Positions 52,788 through 61,671 are shown, counted from the stretch's first letter. The stretch: DNA of 64,000 bases from Selenomonas sp. AB3002 (GCF_000702545.1 NZ_JNIO01000008.1:1054001-1118000); one strand, 5' to 3'. The notes: a model not told the origin generated them from the letters alone. A program made the numbers and translations.

Positions 52788-52801
52788 ATTGACATGTCAA
52801 T
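52788..52801. promoter_or_regulatory. MarR-type operator 2
   Basis: Identical second copy of ATTGACATGTCAAT, 31 bases (three helical turns) from the first and 25 bases before the MFS start. Two equal palindromes on one DNA face fit repression by the MarR protein encoded in the same operon. Confidence 0.75.
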
Positions 52802-52826
52802 TCATAAAATGAAAGGAAGCGTCTTC

Positions 52827-54032
52827 ATGTCCACGGAAAAACTTTGGACGAGGAATTTCCTCGCCCTGATCGGAGCCAATGGCTTTCTCTTTGCCGGGTT
52901 CCACTTTCTCCTGCCCACCATCACCATCTATGCCTCTTCCCTGGGAGCTACGGGCCTGCAGCTGGGGCTGATTGGGGGGATCTTCGGCTACTCAGCCATC
53001 TTTATCCGCCTGTTCACTGATACGGGAGTGCGGGCCTTTGGCAAGAAAAAATGCCTTTACGCAGGCCTCGGCCTCTGCATACTGGCGGTGCTGGGGTACC
53101 TTTTCTTCACCAGCATCAATGCCATCATCCTGGCCCGGGTCATCCACGGCTTTGGCTTCGGCCTTTCCACAACCTTTGCCGCTGCCATGGCTGCTGATGT
53201 GATACCTGCCTCCCGCCGGGGGGAAGGCATCGGCTACTTTGGCATGGGCAGCACTGTGGCCATGGCCCTGGCCCCTGCCCTGGGACTTTGGCTGCTGGAG
53301 GAGAGCCCCGCTCTGCTCTTTGCTGCTTCCATCTCCTTCAGCGCTGCTGCCATCCTCATGGCCTGGCTCTGCCGGACGAAAAAGGCCCCTGCAGGCATCA
53401 ACGCCGCCTCCCCCATCCGCTCCTCCATCAAGAACCGCCTCTGTGAGCAGGGCACTGCCGGAGCCTCCCTTTTGACCATCCTCTTCGGCGCAGGCTATGG
53501 CAGCGTCAACACTTACATCGCCATGCTAGCGGCGGAAAAAGGCATTGATAATGCCGGGCTGTTCTTCATCGTGGGCACCATCTTCGTCTTTATCTCCCGT
53601 CCCTTCGGCGGCCGGCTGCTGGACAAATACGGCGCCTTTGCGGTGGTGCTGCCCGGGGCAGTTGCCTACCTCATGGCCCTTGCACTGATGATTTACTCCG
53701 GCAGCCTCGCAGGCCTCCTGCTCTCCTCTGTGTTTTACGGCCTGGGGGCAGGTGCACTCCTGCCGGCGCTCCTCACCTGGATGCTGAACAGCGTGGCCTC
53801 CTCACGCCACAGCGCCGCCAGTGCCACTTTCTACAATATGCTGGACATCGGCACCAGCACAGGCCTCATCGCTTTGGGAGCCGTGGCCGGGCAGGTGGGC
53901 TTTACAGGTATGTTTTACGCCATCTTCGGCCTCATGGCCTTGTTCCTCCTGCTGGCGGCAGCCCAGTACTATCTGCGGCCTGCCAAAGGAGCGCAGGAAT
54001 TGCCGGAACTTGCGGAGGCAGAAGATGCCTGA
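52827..54032 (+). CDS. MFS exporter
   Basis: 401 residues, twelve helices. The helix 2-3 loop DTGVRAFGKKKCLYAG and ARVIHGFGFGLSTTFAAAMA in helix 4 place it in the drug-exporter-like branch (YfcJ/Bcr-like). VFISRPFGGRLLDKYGAF marks the second-half loop. AAGGAAG precedes the ATG at 52827. A MarR gene overlaps its end by eight bases and two identical operators precede it, so export of a toxic compound that the MarR protein senses is likely. Confidence 0.86.
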   Translation: MSTEKLWTRNFLALIGANGFLFAGFHFLLPTITIYASSLGATGLQLGLIGGIFGYSAIFIRLFTDTGVRAFGKKKCLYAGLGLCILAVLGYLFFTSINAIILARVIHGFGFGLSTTFAAAMAADVIPASRRGEGIGYFGMGSTVAMALAPALGLWLLEESPALLFAASISFSAAAILMAWLCRTKKAPAGINAASPIRSSIKNRLCEQGTAGASLLTILFGAGYGSVNTYIAMLAAEKGIDNAGLFFIVGTIFVFISRPFGGRLLDKYGAFAVVLPGAVAYLMALALMIYSGSLAGLLLSSVFYGLGAGALLPALLTWMLNSVASSRHSAASATFYNMLDIGTSTGLIALGAVAGQVGFTGMFYAIFGLMALFLLLAAAQYYLRPAKGAQELPELAEAEDA

Positions 54033-54468
54033 TACGAAGCTCCTTCAGGATGACTACGATGACGGCCTTATCCGCCAGTTCTTCCGCACGGCCCGGGCCT
54101 TCTCACGCACCCTGAACGGGGCAGTGAGCCAGGAGGACATCCACAGCTCTGAATGGATGGTGCTGAACCTCACAGCCCGCCATCCCGGCATCATGCAGGG
54201 AGAGCTCATCCAACGCCTGGGGGTGGAGCCCGCTGCCATCTCCCGCACCCTCACCCGCCTGGAAAAGAAGGGCATCATCTGCCGGGAGTCAGGCAGGGAG
54301 CGGGGCAACGCCATACGGCTCACAGCCAAAGGAGAAACCGCCGTGAAAAAACTCTCCCGCCCTGTCACAGAGCACAGGCAGCAGGCCTTGCAGGGCTTCA
54401 GCACGGAAGAGCGGGAGCAGCTTATGTCCTTCATGATGCGCATGGCGGATAATCTGCAGCAAAAATAA
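54025..54468 (+). CDS. MarR-family transcriptional regulator
   Basis: 147 residues. The winged helix is MQGELIQRLGVEPAAISRTL and TRLEKKGIICRESGRERGNA with wing IRLTAKGETAVK. Dimerisation helices flank it. The ATG lies inside the last codons of the MFS gene, so translation is coupled. It probably represses the operon by binding the ATTGACATGTCAAT sites. Confidence 0.88.
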   Translation: MPDTKLLQDDYDDGLIRQFFRTARAFSRTLNGAVSQEDIHSSEWMVLNLTARHPGIMQGELIQRLGVEPAAISRTLTRLEKKGIICRESGRERGNAIRLTAKGETAVKKLSRPVTEHRQQALQGFSTEEREQLMSFMMRMADNLQQK

Positions 54469-54583
54469 GTACATCTGCCCTGTCTGCGGTTTTGAGCATG
54501 TAGTCGATATCAACAATGAGCCGGAAAATTACGTCTGTCCCCTCTGCGGTCAGCCTAAGGCTGCCTTCAAACCAGCGAATTAA
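54461..54583 (+). pseudogene. Rubredoxin-like domain without a start codon
   Basis: In a frame shifted relative to marR, the sequence KYICPVCGFEHVVDINNEPE and NYVCPLCGQPKAAFKPAN carries two C-P-x-C-G knuckles and the K-x-x-F end of rubredoxins. It begins within the marR stop region and no ATG, GTG or TTG lies in frame after the preceding stop. It is either a remnant joined to marR by deletion or is reached by frameshift from MarR. Confidence 0.55.
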
Positions 54584-54602
54584 GATTTTTAACACGATAA
54601 GT

Positions 54603-54635
54603 AAGGCCGACATGCATTTTTTGCACGTCGGCCTT
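54603..54635. terminator. Hairpin after the rubredoxin-like fragment
   Basis: AAGGCCGAC and GTCGGCCTT form a 9-base stem with ATGCA/TGCA pairing inside the loop. The T-run is in the loop, not after the stem. It lies between genes that face each other. Confidence 0.5.
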
Positions 54636-54776
54636 ATGTTATATGGATTTATGTATCAGATGGGCACCTCATCTGCCACAAGCTGTCATCTATGCTCAGG
54701 ACATATTCTTTCACATTGTCCCAGGAATCAAATCCTGCAATCTGCCTACATTTCTTCCTGCCAACCATAGCAAATA

Positions 54777-55520
54777 CTACAAGTATGTCTCTATAAGTAA
54801 CTGACGTATATCTTCAGCCCGTACCCTAGGAATTCGCAGGCTTTTAAGCTCGGTATCAGTTACATTCATGCTTCCCACAAATTTCTCCATATCTGCCTTT
54901 ACTTCATCAGGAAGCTCACAGCGTTCAAGCACAAACTCTGCGGTCAAACGAATGATATCATTACGGTGCTTCTTCAAATCTCGTGAATCCACATGCATTC
55001 CATTGGCAACACGCTGGCTTAGGTCAAGCCACGCCTTGGCTTTGAACGGTATGAGCCAGCTCGGTTTCAGTATGGAAAGCCCTTCTACTATTTCCCTGCC
55101 GGACAGCAGCGCCTGATAATATGCCTCATTCAACAGGATGGCAGACAGGCTGTAGACATTATCGTCAATATGCAACGGCGTTATTTCTGCTGCCCCGTCC
55201 TGCAGAAAATCCGTCCGGGCAAAAAGCTCTATCATAGACGGGAATTCTGCCTCCCTTGGCTTGTCGAAACGATAAAACTGGGGCTGCCCCGATGATTTTG
55301 CCCGATTCTGATAGCCGCCATCACGGATGAACTGCCAGAATCGCGCACCGAAGGCCGGTGTCAGCGCCTCCACGATAAGGACAACATCCAAATCCCTTGT
55401 TGCCCTGAAGTCGCCGCTATGCTGGCTGAATGATATATCACAGGCGGTTCCGCCTATCAGAACATACTGATTGGCATACTCATGAAAATACTCCTTGAAT
55501 TTCTCTATGCCTCTTACCAT
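54777..55520 (-). CDS. AbiEii-like nucleotidyltransferase (probable toxin)
   Basis: 247 residues. QYVLIGGTACDISFSQHSGD followed by FRATRDLDVVLIVE is the minimal-nucleotidyltransferase site: GG, then two Asp in D-L-D. The rest is helical, with AKAWLDLSQRV and RDLKKHRNDIIRLTAEF as in AbiEii/AbiGii-type proteins. Its ATG overlaps the end of the upstream winged-helix gene by seven bases. AbiE systems block phage growth by a nucleotidyltransferase toxin held in check by the partner. Assignment is from motif and gene pair. Confidence 0.7.
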   Translation of the reverse strand: MVRGIEKFKEYFHEYANQYVLIGGTACDISFSQHSGDFRATRDLDVVLIVEALTPAFGARFWQFIRDGGYQNRAKSSGQPQFYRFDKPREAEFPSMIELFARTDFLQDGAAEITPLHIDDNVYSLSAILLNEAYYQALLSGREIVEGLSILKPSWLIPFKAKAWLDLSQRVANGMHVDSRDLKKHRNDIIRLTAEFVLERCELPDEVKADMEKFVGSMNVTDTELKSLRIPRVRAEDIRQLLIETYL

Positions 55521-56464
55521 ACATACCTCTCCAGCATTTCGTCCACCGCCATACTGATGCGTGGGTCTTCCGTTTCCTCTTTGTTTAGGCTCAGCACCAG
55601 GCTCAGCGGGTCTATGGCCGTTCCTGCCCCAAAATCTATCTGATAGCCTATTTCCTGCACGATACAAGCTGGCGTTTCTTCAGCCAGCGCCAGCTTGCTC
55701 TTTGTAAGCTTAAGGCGCGATATAGCCTTTTTGCTTACAGCGAAAGTGGAGCAAGCGGGGTCACTCAGCAAGGAATATCCAGCTAATGCCGTAAGCCCTG
55801 CCGTCAGCAAGCCGGTTGCCGGACACTCCTTCAACGCGTATGTGGCGATAACGGGGTTCCGCAAGCTATCCTTAATGTTTTCCCAAGCTGCCTGCTTATC
55901 TTTCGGCATGGTCAACTTCCTTGCCCTGCTTTTCACTGAAAGATAGGGTATATTTATAGCTTCCAGTTCATCGAAGCTATGGGATACTGCTGTTTTGGTA
56001 ACCCCCAGCATCCCGGCAGCCTTGGTTACGGTTACTTCCTCCCAGCTTTGATACAGGGCCGTAAGCAACATACGTTGTGTCAGAAAAGAGATATTTTCAC
56101 ACTGTGGCACTGTCCTGCCTTTAGTGCTATCCAGGAGCATGCCCAGGAACGGCAGATATACCTGATGCCCCTCCCAAACAAATGGAATCCCTTCCTTCAC
56201 CATGGCATCCCGTGCGTAGCTGCTCATATTTCTCAGAGCTAATACACAGCGTGAACCCGTATAAATCTCCAGCTGCCTATGTTGCTTCTTAATAGCTGCC
56301 AAAGGCTCTTGCTCTACCGGTTCGACCAAAACAGCCCCCTGCCCCGCTATGGACATCTCAGAAAGCCTATATCTGTTCCTATATGCCAGTGGCAGCTTTC
56401 TGGTATCAGTAAAAGGGAGGATGTCCACATCCTGATGCAGGACTGCTTCAAGGTATTTTTCCAT
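55514..56464 (-). CDS. Winged-helix protein, probable antitoxin partner (AbiEi-like)
   Basis: 316 residues. A helix-turn-helix lies at about 145-170 (VTVTKAAGMLGVTKTAVSHS), which is unusual in being central. The N-terminal 130 residues are mixed alpha/beta and may bind the toxin or sense a signal (YRNRYRLSEMSIAGQGAVLV). The C-terminal part ends in an acidic stretch DEMLERYVW. It precedes and overlaps the nucleotidyltransferase gene. An inverted repeat GTAAAC-N7-GTTTAC lies 35 bases before the start and may be its own operator. Confidence 0.6.
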   Translation of the reverse strand: MEKYLEAVLHQDVDILPFTDTRKLPLAYRNRYRLSEMSIAGQGAVLVEPVEQEPLAAIKKQHRQLEIYTGSRCVLALRNMSSYARDAMVKEGIPFVWEGHQVYLPFLGMLLDSTKGRTVPQCENISFLTQRMLLTALYQSWEEVTVTKAAGMLGVTKTAVSHSFDELEAINIPYLSVKSRARKLTMPKDKQAAWENIKDSLRNPVIATYALKECPATGLLTAGLTALAGYSLLSDPACSTFAVSKKAISRLKLTKSKLALAEETPACIVQEIGYQIDFGAGTAIDPLSLVLSLNKEETEDPRISMAVDEMLERYVW

Positions 56465-56498
56465 ACTGCCACCCCTTTATAAAGTATTTTTTATTATT

Positions 56499-56517
56499 GT
56501 AAACTATTTTTGTTTAC
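56499..56517. promoter_or_regulatory. Inverted repeat upstream of the AbiE-like pair
   Basis: GTAAAC at 56499-56504 and GTTTAC at 56512-56517 flank seven bases. It sits where the promoter of the two-gene operon should be, in an AT-rich stretch. Confidence 0.5.
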
Positions 56518-56708
56518 GAATCAAATATCTTATTACCATAAAACCAAGTCAGATGACATCAATCCCGGCTTGGCACCTGGAAAAACGGGTGCACCACAAA
56601 TAATAAGAGGCCGCATCGAGCAGCCCCCTCTCTATTCAGGATGTTAATTATTAACATCCTGGAGTAATTCTCTGATATTCTATGTATCTTTTCAAAACGC
56701 CGTTGTTC

Positions 56709-56750
56709 CGGGGCTGATGCACGTAATGAACGCGCATCAGCCCCGTTTTT
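56709..56750 (+). terminator. Intrinsic terminator
   Basis: CGGGGCTGATGC and GCATCAGCCCCG form a 12-base stem, followed on the plus strand by TTTTT. No plus-strand gene ends here, so it may be left from a lost gene. Nothing else is visible in the 300 bases between the AbiE-like pair and the next gene except the operator above. Confidence 0.65.
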
Positions 56751-56767
56751 CATGCAGATAACAACTG

Positions 56768-56940
56768 TCAAACTACAGAAACCGCCGTGTCTCCCATACG
56801 CTCACCGTAGGTCACGAATAGTTCCCGGAAGCTCTCTATGTCCTGGCTCATGCCCACAGGGCCTAAGTGAATGATAGGCTTGCCGTAATTATTGCCGCCG
56901 GAATAAACCATCATCCCCTGCACCATATCCCCCAGTTTCC
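56768..56940 (-). pseudogene. C-terminal remnant of a flavodoxin-like protein
   Basis: The reverse strand, in a frame other than that of the MBL gene, reads KLGDMVQGMMVYSGGNNYGK and then PIIHLGPVGMSQDIESFREL with FVTYGERMGDT. This looks like the last 55 residues of a flavodoxin/NAD(P)H-dependent reductase-type protein. It overlaps the 3' end of the MBL gene and has no start of its own. Confidence 0.45.
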
Positions 56941-57806
56941 ACCTGAATGGTTGAGCCACCGGCAAATGACTCAAGATTAGCGGGCCAGGCCCCAGACTGA
57001 TGGCACTTGTCGGCAGAGCAGTGGCAGAGGTTGAAGCACTGTACTCCCATGGCTTTCAGTTCCTTGAACGTCCTTCTGATGCGCTCGTCTCCGGCTCCCA
57101 CCAGATGGATGCCGCCCACCACGCGCACTACGTCCTTCCCCGTACGCTCTTTGACCTCAGCCACCATGTTCAGGATACCACGATGGGCACAGCCCACCAC
57201 CATAGCCCAGCCTGTGCCCTCTTTCAGCAGCAAGCAGATTTCATCATCGAAGGTGTCAGGTTCCTTATCCTCACCCCGCACGAATTTTTCCGGGATGGTC
57301 TCGAAATCATAGCGGCGGGAAAAGCCCGTCAGTAACATGGCATAGTTATCCAGCTGCACCGTTACCGTACCATCGCATTCAAACTGCTCAATGCCCCAGC
57401 CCGCCAAATCCTCTTTGGTGAAACCACAACCTTTGTAGGCATACTCACCTTTATCCTTGTTGTAGGAAAACTTCTCCTGCCAGAAATTCTTGCCGGTATA
57501 AAGAACTTTCGGCTTCACATATTCCAGCAGCGAAGGGAAGCCTCCTGCATGGTCATAATGTGAATGGCTCAGGGCCACAAACTCTACAGCGGACAAGTCC
57601 ACGCCCATCTTTTCAGCATTTCGCCAGGCAGCTTCCGTGTGACCGCAGTCAAAGACGAACTTGCTCTGTGGTGTTTCCACATAAAAGGAAAGCCCATGCT
57701 CTGCCTCCAGTTCCCAAGGGCCATCCACCACCCAGTCGTTCATCAGAACCCTTAATGTATATGCAGATTCACATGTAGTTCTATTTTCTGCCTCAACAAT
57801 CTTCAA
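56889..57806 (-). CDS. MBL-fold hydrolase with altered C-terminus
   Basis: 305 residues. The metal site is SHSHYDHAGGFPSLLEY, with WAMVVGCAHRGILNMVAEV and FNLCHCSADKCHQ as later ligands, as in the group of MBL proteins next to flavin reductases in anaerobes (7,8-dihydropterin-synthase-like). The family usually ends in a short strand after the second His; here the reading goes on through TGGYGAGDDGLFRRQ, which is the shifted reading of a flavodoxin-like remnant. The true end has probably been replaced by a deletion join. Substrate unknown. Confidence 0.78.
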   Translation of the reverse strand: MKIVEAENRTTCESAYTLRVLMNDWVVDGPWELEAEHGLSFYVETPQSKFVFDCGHTEAAWRNAEKMGVDLSAVEFVALSHSHYDHAGGFPSLLEYVKPKVLYTGKNFWQEKFSYNKDKGEYAYKGCGFTKEDLAGWGIEQFECDGTVTVQLDNYAMLLTGFSRRYDFETIPEKFVRGEDKEPDTFDDEICLLLKEGTGWAMVVGCAHRGILNMVAEVKERTGKDVVRVVGGIHLVGAGDERIRRTFKELKAMGVQCFNLCHCSADKCHQSGAWPANLESFAGGSTIQVETGGYGAGDDGLFRRQ

Positions 57807-57968
57807 GATATATTCCTCCGCGACTTAGCTTTCCCTCACAGATACTTCCCCCATTGCTTCCCCAAAAAGGTTTTTATAACCCGGCTGGCGAATCTTTCAC
57901 CATAATGGCAGCCTGATTCCAAAGGTTTATTCGTGCCATTATTCTCTTTTGAAAATGAGGTGACAATA

Positions 57969-58295
57969 TTGGATACAGATAAACAGGCTCTAATCAGCTA
58001 TTTACTGGGCGGCGGCCTGCAGCAGGAAAAACCTGCCTCACGCGTCATCCGACAAGCACAAACGAATTATGCACAAGGAACCACAAGGGCTATTCCTGTC
58101 CCTACCCATGAGGAAATAGAAGCACACCACCACAAAGAAGCTGATAAGGCCGCCGCAAACGCTATGCCCCAAACATTTGCACCTATGAATTGGTCCCAGC
58201 TTGGATCTGCCCAGCAACCGAAACCTTCAGTCAAAGCTGCTGCTGATTCCAGGGAAGTCAAATCCCCTCTTTGGGAGCGGGTGAAGAAAAAATGA
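57969..58295 (+). CDS. Small hypothetical protein
   Basis: 108 residues from the TTG at 57969, which follows GAGGTG at a good distance; the frame is open from 57933. The sequence is hydrophilic with no membrane part. An N-terminal helix (TDKQALISYLLGGGLQQE) is followed by an Ala/His/Lys-rich middle (EEIEAHHHKEADKAAANAMP) and a basic end. I do not recognise it. It faces the Gfo/Idh gene tail-to-tail with 18 bases between. Confidence 0.5.
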   Translation: MDTDKQALISYLLGGGLQQEKPASRVIRQAQTNYAQGTTRAIPVPTHEEIEAHHHKEADKAAANAMPQTFAPMNWSQLGSAQQPKPSVKAAADSREVKSPLWERVKKK

Positions 58296-58313
58296 TAAGA
58301 CATGCTGCTGCCT

Positions 58314-59348
58314 TCAGCAGAGCTCTTTCCCTGCCTCTGCCAAAATCCGCATCTGCTCCATGGTCTCTTCTTCCGTCACCAGCGGCAGCGCGCCGTTCAG
58401 CAGCGTCTCATACAGGGCATCATAATACCGTGCATAGTCCCCTTTCTCACTGGGGACTTTTTCTTCGTGGTAGTTCCCAGCTTCATCGTACCAGGTGAGG
58501 GTGCCGTAATGCTCCGGCAGGTCCAGGCCAAAGTCCGGGTGGCCTGCAGGCAGGTAAAACTTCTTCAGATCAGCTTCCTGCCTGTCTTCGGTTTCCTTGA
58601 CAAAACAGCCCCGCCGTCCGTAAAGCTCGAAGCTGGGACGTGCTTTGGCCCTGAAATAGCTGGACTTCACTGAGACCTTGAAGCCCTCATAGAAGAAATC
58701 CAGATCAAAGTAATCGTTCATGCGGCCTTTGCCCAAAAGCTGCCGTACATCCGAACGGACTTCCAAAGGCCTGCCAAACCAGGCCAGCACCTGGTCTACG
58801 GTGTGGCAGGCGTGGGTGTAGAGGAAGGCCTCGTCCTTCCGGAAGCTCTCTGCCCCTTCCGGCACATAGGCCCGGTAGTAATCATAGTTCATGTTGACTT
58901 CATAGAGCTCCCCCAATCTGCCGGAGGAGAGCACCTTCCGGGCCGTCAGGAAATCGCTGTCAAAGCGGCGGTTCTGATAGCACTGCACCATCACGCCCTT
59001 TTCCTTTGCCAGACGGAACAGCTCTGCCGCTTCTTCTGCACTTGTGGCAAAGGGCTTTTCCACCACGCAGTTCTTCCCGGCTTCCAGCACCTTCTTGGCC
59101 AGGGGATAATGGGCTGCCGTGGCCGTCGTCACCACCAGCACATCTATTTCCGGGTCATGGAGGATCTTTTCCAGGTCATCCGTATATGTGACGCCCTCAA
59201 TCCTCGTCCAGTCCTGTTTCGCCAGATTACGCTGATAGATCATCTTCACCCGAAGCGTATCGGGGCGGTTCAGCACAAAGGGCAGATGGTAGCGGTTGGT
59301 GCTCTTGCCATTGCCTATATAGCCGATTACTAATTTCCTGTTTTCCAT
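58314..59348 (-). CDS. Gfo/Idh/MocA-family oxidoreductase
   Basis: 344 residues. The N-terminal Rossmann part begins LVIGYIGNGKSTNRYHLPFV, with a changed G-x-G-x-x-G loop (GNGKS). VLVVTTATAAHYPLAKKVLE and AGKNCVVEKPFATSAEEAAE contain the E-K-P signature. The C-terminal alpha/beta domain carries a catalytic-like HACHTVDQVLAWFG. Such enzymes oxidise or reduce sugars and inositols with NAD(P). The ATG follows GAGGTGATGAGG. It is preceded 75 bases upstream by the phosphoesterase gene on the same strand. Confidence 0.85.
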   Translation of the reverse strand: MENRKLVIGYIGNGKSTNRYHLPFVLNRPDTLRVKMIYQRNLAKQDWTRIEGVTYTDDLEKILHDPEIDVLVVTTATAAHYPLAKKVLEAGKNCVVEKPFATSAEEAAELFRLAKEKGVMVQCYQNRRFDSDFLTARKVLSSGRLGELYEVNMNYDYYRAYVPEGAESFRKDEAFLYTHACHTVDQVLAWFGRPLEVRSDVRQLLGKGRMNDYFDLDFFYEGFKVSVKSSYFRAKARPSFELYGRRGCFVKETEDRQEADLKKFYLPAGHPDFGLDLPEHYGTLTWYDEAGNYHEEKVPSEKGDYARYYDALYETLLNGALPLVTEEETMEQMRILAEAGKELC

Positions 59349-59423
59349 AGCCTCATCACCTCAAAATAACTTATTCGCTGTCTCACTGGCCAAATCCTTT
59401 GCTCCTGCCATGGCCTACGGCTT

Positions 59424-60697
59424 TTATTTAGTCACCGTCACCCGGTCAATCTCCCGGCCGTCAGGCAGGAAGCATCTGACGGTTATTTCCCGGGCCGTCA
59501 CCTGCATAGTGAGATAGTTGTCCGTCTCCGGCTGGGGAGCCACCACTTCATCAAGCTGGTGGTCCACCCAGAGTCCGGGATAGCGGACATTGCCTGCCAC
59601 GCCGGTCAATATGTAGAGAGGCCCCCCGCTGTCCCGCTGGAAGTTCCTGATATGGCCCCGGTTGCGGTAGGTGTGCAGATGGGCGGTGAAAACAAGGTCT
59701 ATGCCCAGCTCGTCAAAGAGGGGCATGAAGGCCTCACCCACGTCGGAAATGCCCTCCTGCCGCTCGGGCCGCTTGTGGATGCGGTATTGCAGCACGTCCT
59801 TGTGAATGAGGGCTATCTTCCACTTCTTGTCGCTGTCTTCGGCATCTTTCCGCAGCCACTGCAGCTGTTCTTCCTTCAGCCCCGGCTTGAACTCCTCCGT
59901 CTCATCCCACTGGCTGTTCAGCACTATGAAATGCACCTCGCCGTAGTCAAAGGAATAGTAATAGCGGGAAAAATCCTCACTGCCATTTTCCGGCACCGCA
60001 AAGTAGTGGAGATAGGCCTCCGGCAGCCGCACCTGCCAGTTCTGGTCATAGGTTTCGTGATTGCCCATGAGGGGCACGAAGGGCAGGCGGTCCATGATGC
60101 CCTCCACCCCATTGAACCAGGCCTGCCACTGGGTATGGTCCTCCCCGTTGTCCACGATATCCCCCATATTGATGAAAAAAGCCGCCTGGGGATTGCGCCG
60201 GGCGGCATCCTGCGCCAAAGCCTCCCAATCGCTGTAGTCGCTGGACTGGGAATCCGGGAAGATCAGACACTCAAAATCTTCCGCACCAGCCGTGCGCAGG
60301 CTGTGCCACTCTCCCGTGGCGCCTTCTGCCACCACCCGGTATTCATAATCCGTATCTGCCTCCAGATTCTGCAGATTCACCAGATACTGATTATTCTCCA
60401 CCCCGTCATCGGTGAAAAAATCCTCCCGGGCAGCCGTCATCCTGATATCTTCCTGCCCAGCCAGGCGGTATTCCACCCCGGCATTAGTGAGGGGGCTGTC
60501 CGACTGCCACATGATGGTCCGGCTGTGGGCCGCATCAGATGTGATAAGCTGCCGCAAGAAACGTGCCTCCACCTCCCCTGACAAGCTGCGCACGCCATTC
60601 ACCGCCTGACGATAGAGGGACCCCTTGGCAAAATAAAAGCCCCCTGCCAGAAGCCCCAGAGTGGCAAGGGCCCCGTAATAAAAGTTCTTCTGTTCAT
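59424..60697 (-). CDS. Exported metallophosphoesterase (purple acid phosphatase-like) with apparent frameshift in the signal peptide
   Basis: About 425 residues. A fibronectin-like N-terminal domain of purple acid phosphatases (ARFLRQLITSDAAHSRTIMW) is followed by the phosphoesterase core: FPDSQSSDYSDW, INMGDIVDNGEDH, LMGNHETYDQ, ALIHKDVLQY and VFTAHLHTYRNRG, which hold the metal ligands. AGGAG lies six bases before an ATG at 60697 that reads MNRRTFIT, a typical signal start, but the rest of the signal (ALATLGLLAGGFYFAKG) lies in another frame. Adding one G to the run of four G at about 60670 joins both. The long frame from 60764 has no ribosome site. So this is a frameshift, phase switch or sequencing error. 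Confidence 0.75.
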
Positions 60698-60828
60698 TAC
60701 TATCTCCTGCAAATACTTTATCTCTTGCCTTCAATTCTAACGCTTGAAGTCCACTCCAAGTCAAGCAGGAATTTCCATGCCTTCCCCGGCCAGGGTTCAG
60801 TCATCTGTTTACAGGCAGTAAATTAGCA

Positions 60829-61671
60829 TCAAGCCAGCAGCTCCATCAGCAGCCTGACATTCTCGGTGCTGTACTCAATCTGCTCGGACCAGCGGCGGGT
60901 TGACTCTGCCAGTTCACCTGTCAACTGATAATGCAGGTAGATAAAGTCGGTATTCAGCTGCGCATAGGAGAGCACCGTGCCCCAGCCATACTGCGGCACA
61001 TGCTCAAGGGCGCGGTATAGTATGTACTGATAGATGCGGTCGAAGGCCTGCGGCGCGTCAGCCTCAAGCTCCATATCTGCAGAACGCAGCTGGGCCAGCT
61101 GAGCCGTCCAGGCCTCATCGATGGGCTCCGTCTTCTGCAGGCAGTCAAGCACAAAAGCTGCATCATCAGCAGTAAGGCCTGCCCGATAGCACAGGTCCTC
61201 GTCACTCACCGGCAGGGATAAGCGCTGCAGCACTTCCTTGAGGGACAGCTTCTTGCCAGCTTCCGTCCGGAAATGCAGTGGCTTTTCCTCTGCCAATAAC
61301 AGCTCGCAGCTTTTCTCACAGCTAAGCCCCACCCCCGCCAGCTCATAGTCCCCCAGGCTTACGAAAAAGCGCGGGTGGTTCGCGCAAATATCGCATAGGA
61401 CAGACTCATCAGCCCTGCGGATAAGCTCACAAAGGCCATCTCTGCGAAGGAACGGGCAGCGTCCGCCTGGACCAAGCACGAACTGCCAGGTGCCATCGAC
61501 CTCGACGATATTCTGGCGTATAGCCTCGCCGACCGGGCCTGCCAGCTGCTGGTATCTTGCGGCCGTTGCGGCATCGATATCAATCTCCCAGCCAGCACAG
61601 CAGGTATGCTGGCATTTATCGGCCTTGCAGCAGAAGTCCTCGTAAAAATCAGGATATATTGTCTTCAACAT
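60829..61671 (-). CDS. FliB-family (flagellin lysine N-methylase-like) protein
   Basis: 280 residues. Cysteine-rich motifs near the N-terminus are characteristic: FCCKADKCQHTCCAGWEIDI, CPFLRRDGLCELI and VLCDICANHPRFF, followed by LSCEKSCELLL. These match the FliB/YkgJ zinc- or iron-binding pattern. In Salmonella FliB methylates lysines of flagellin. Selenomonads are flagellated, but no flagellar gene is close. GGGGGAG precedes the ATG at 61671; the longer frame is rejected. Confidence 0.8.
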   Translation of the reverse strand: MLKTIYPDFYEDFCCKADKCQHTCCAGWEIDIDAATAARYQQLAGPVGEAIRQNIVEVDGTWQFVLGPGGRCPFLRRDGLCELIRRADESVLCDICANHPRFFVSLGDYELAGVGLSCEKSCELLLAEEKPLHFRTEAGKKLSLKEVLQRLSLPVSDEDLCYRAGLTADDAAFVLDCLQKTEPIDEAWTAQLAQLRSADMELEADAPQAFDRIYQYILYRALEHVPQYGWGTVLSYAQLNTDFIYLHYQLTGELAESTRRWSEQIEYSTENVRLLMELLA

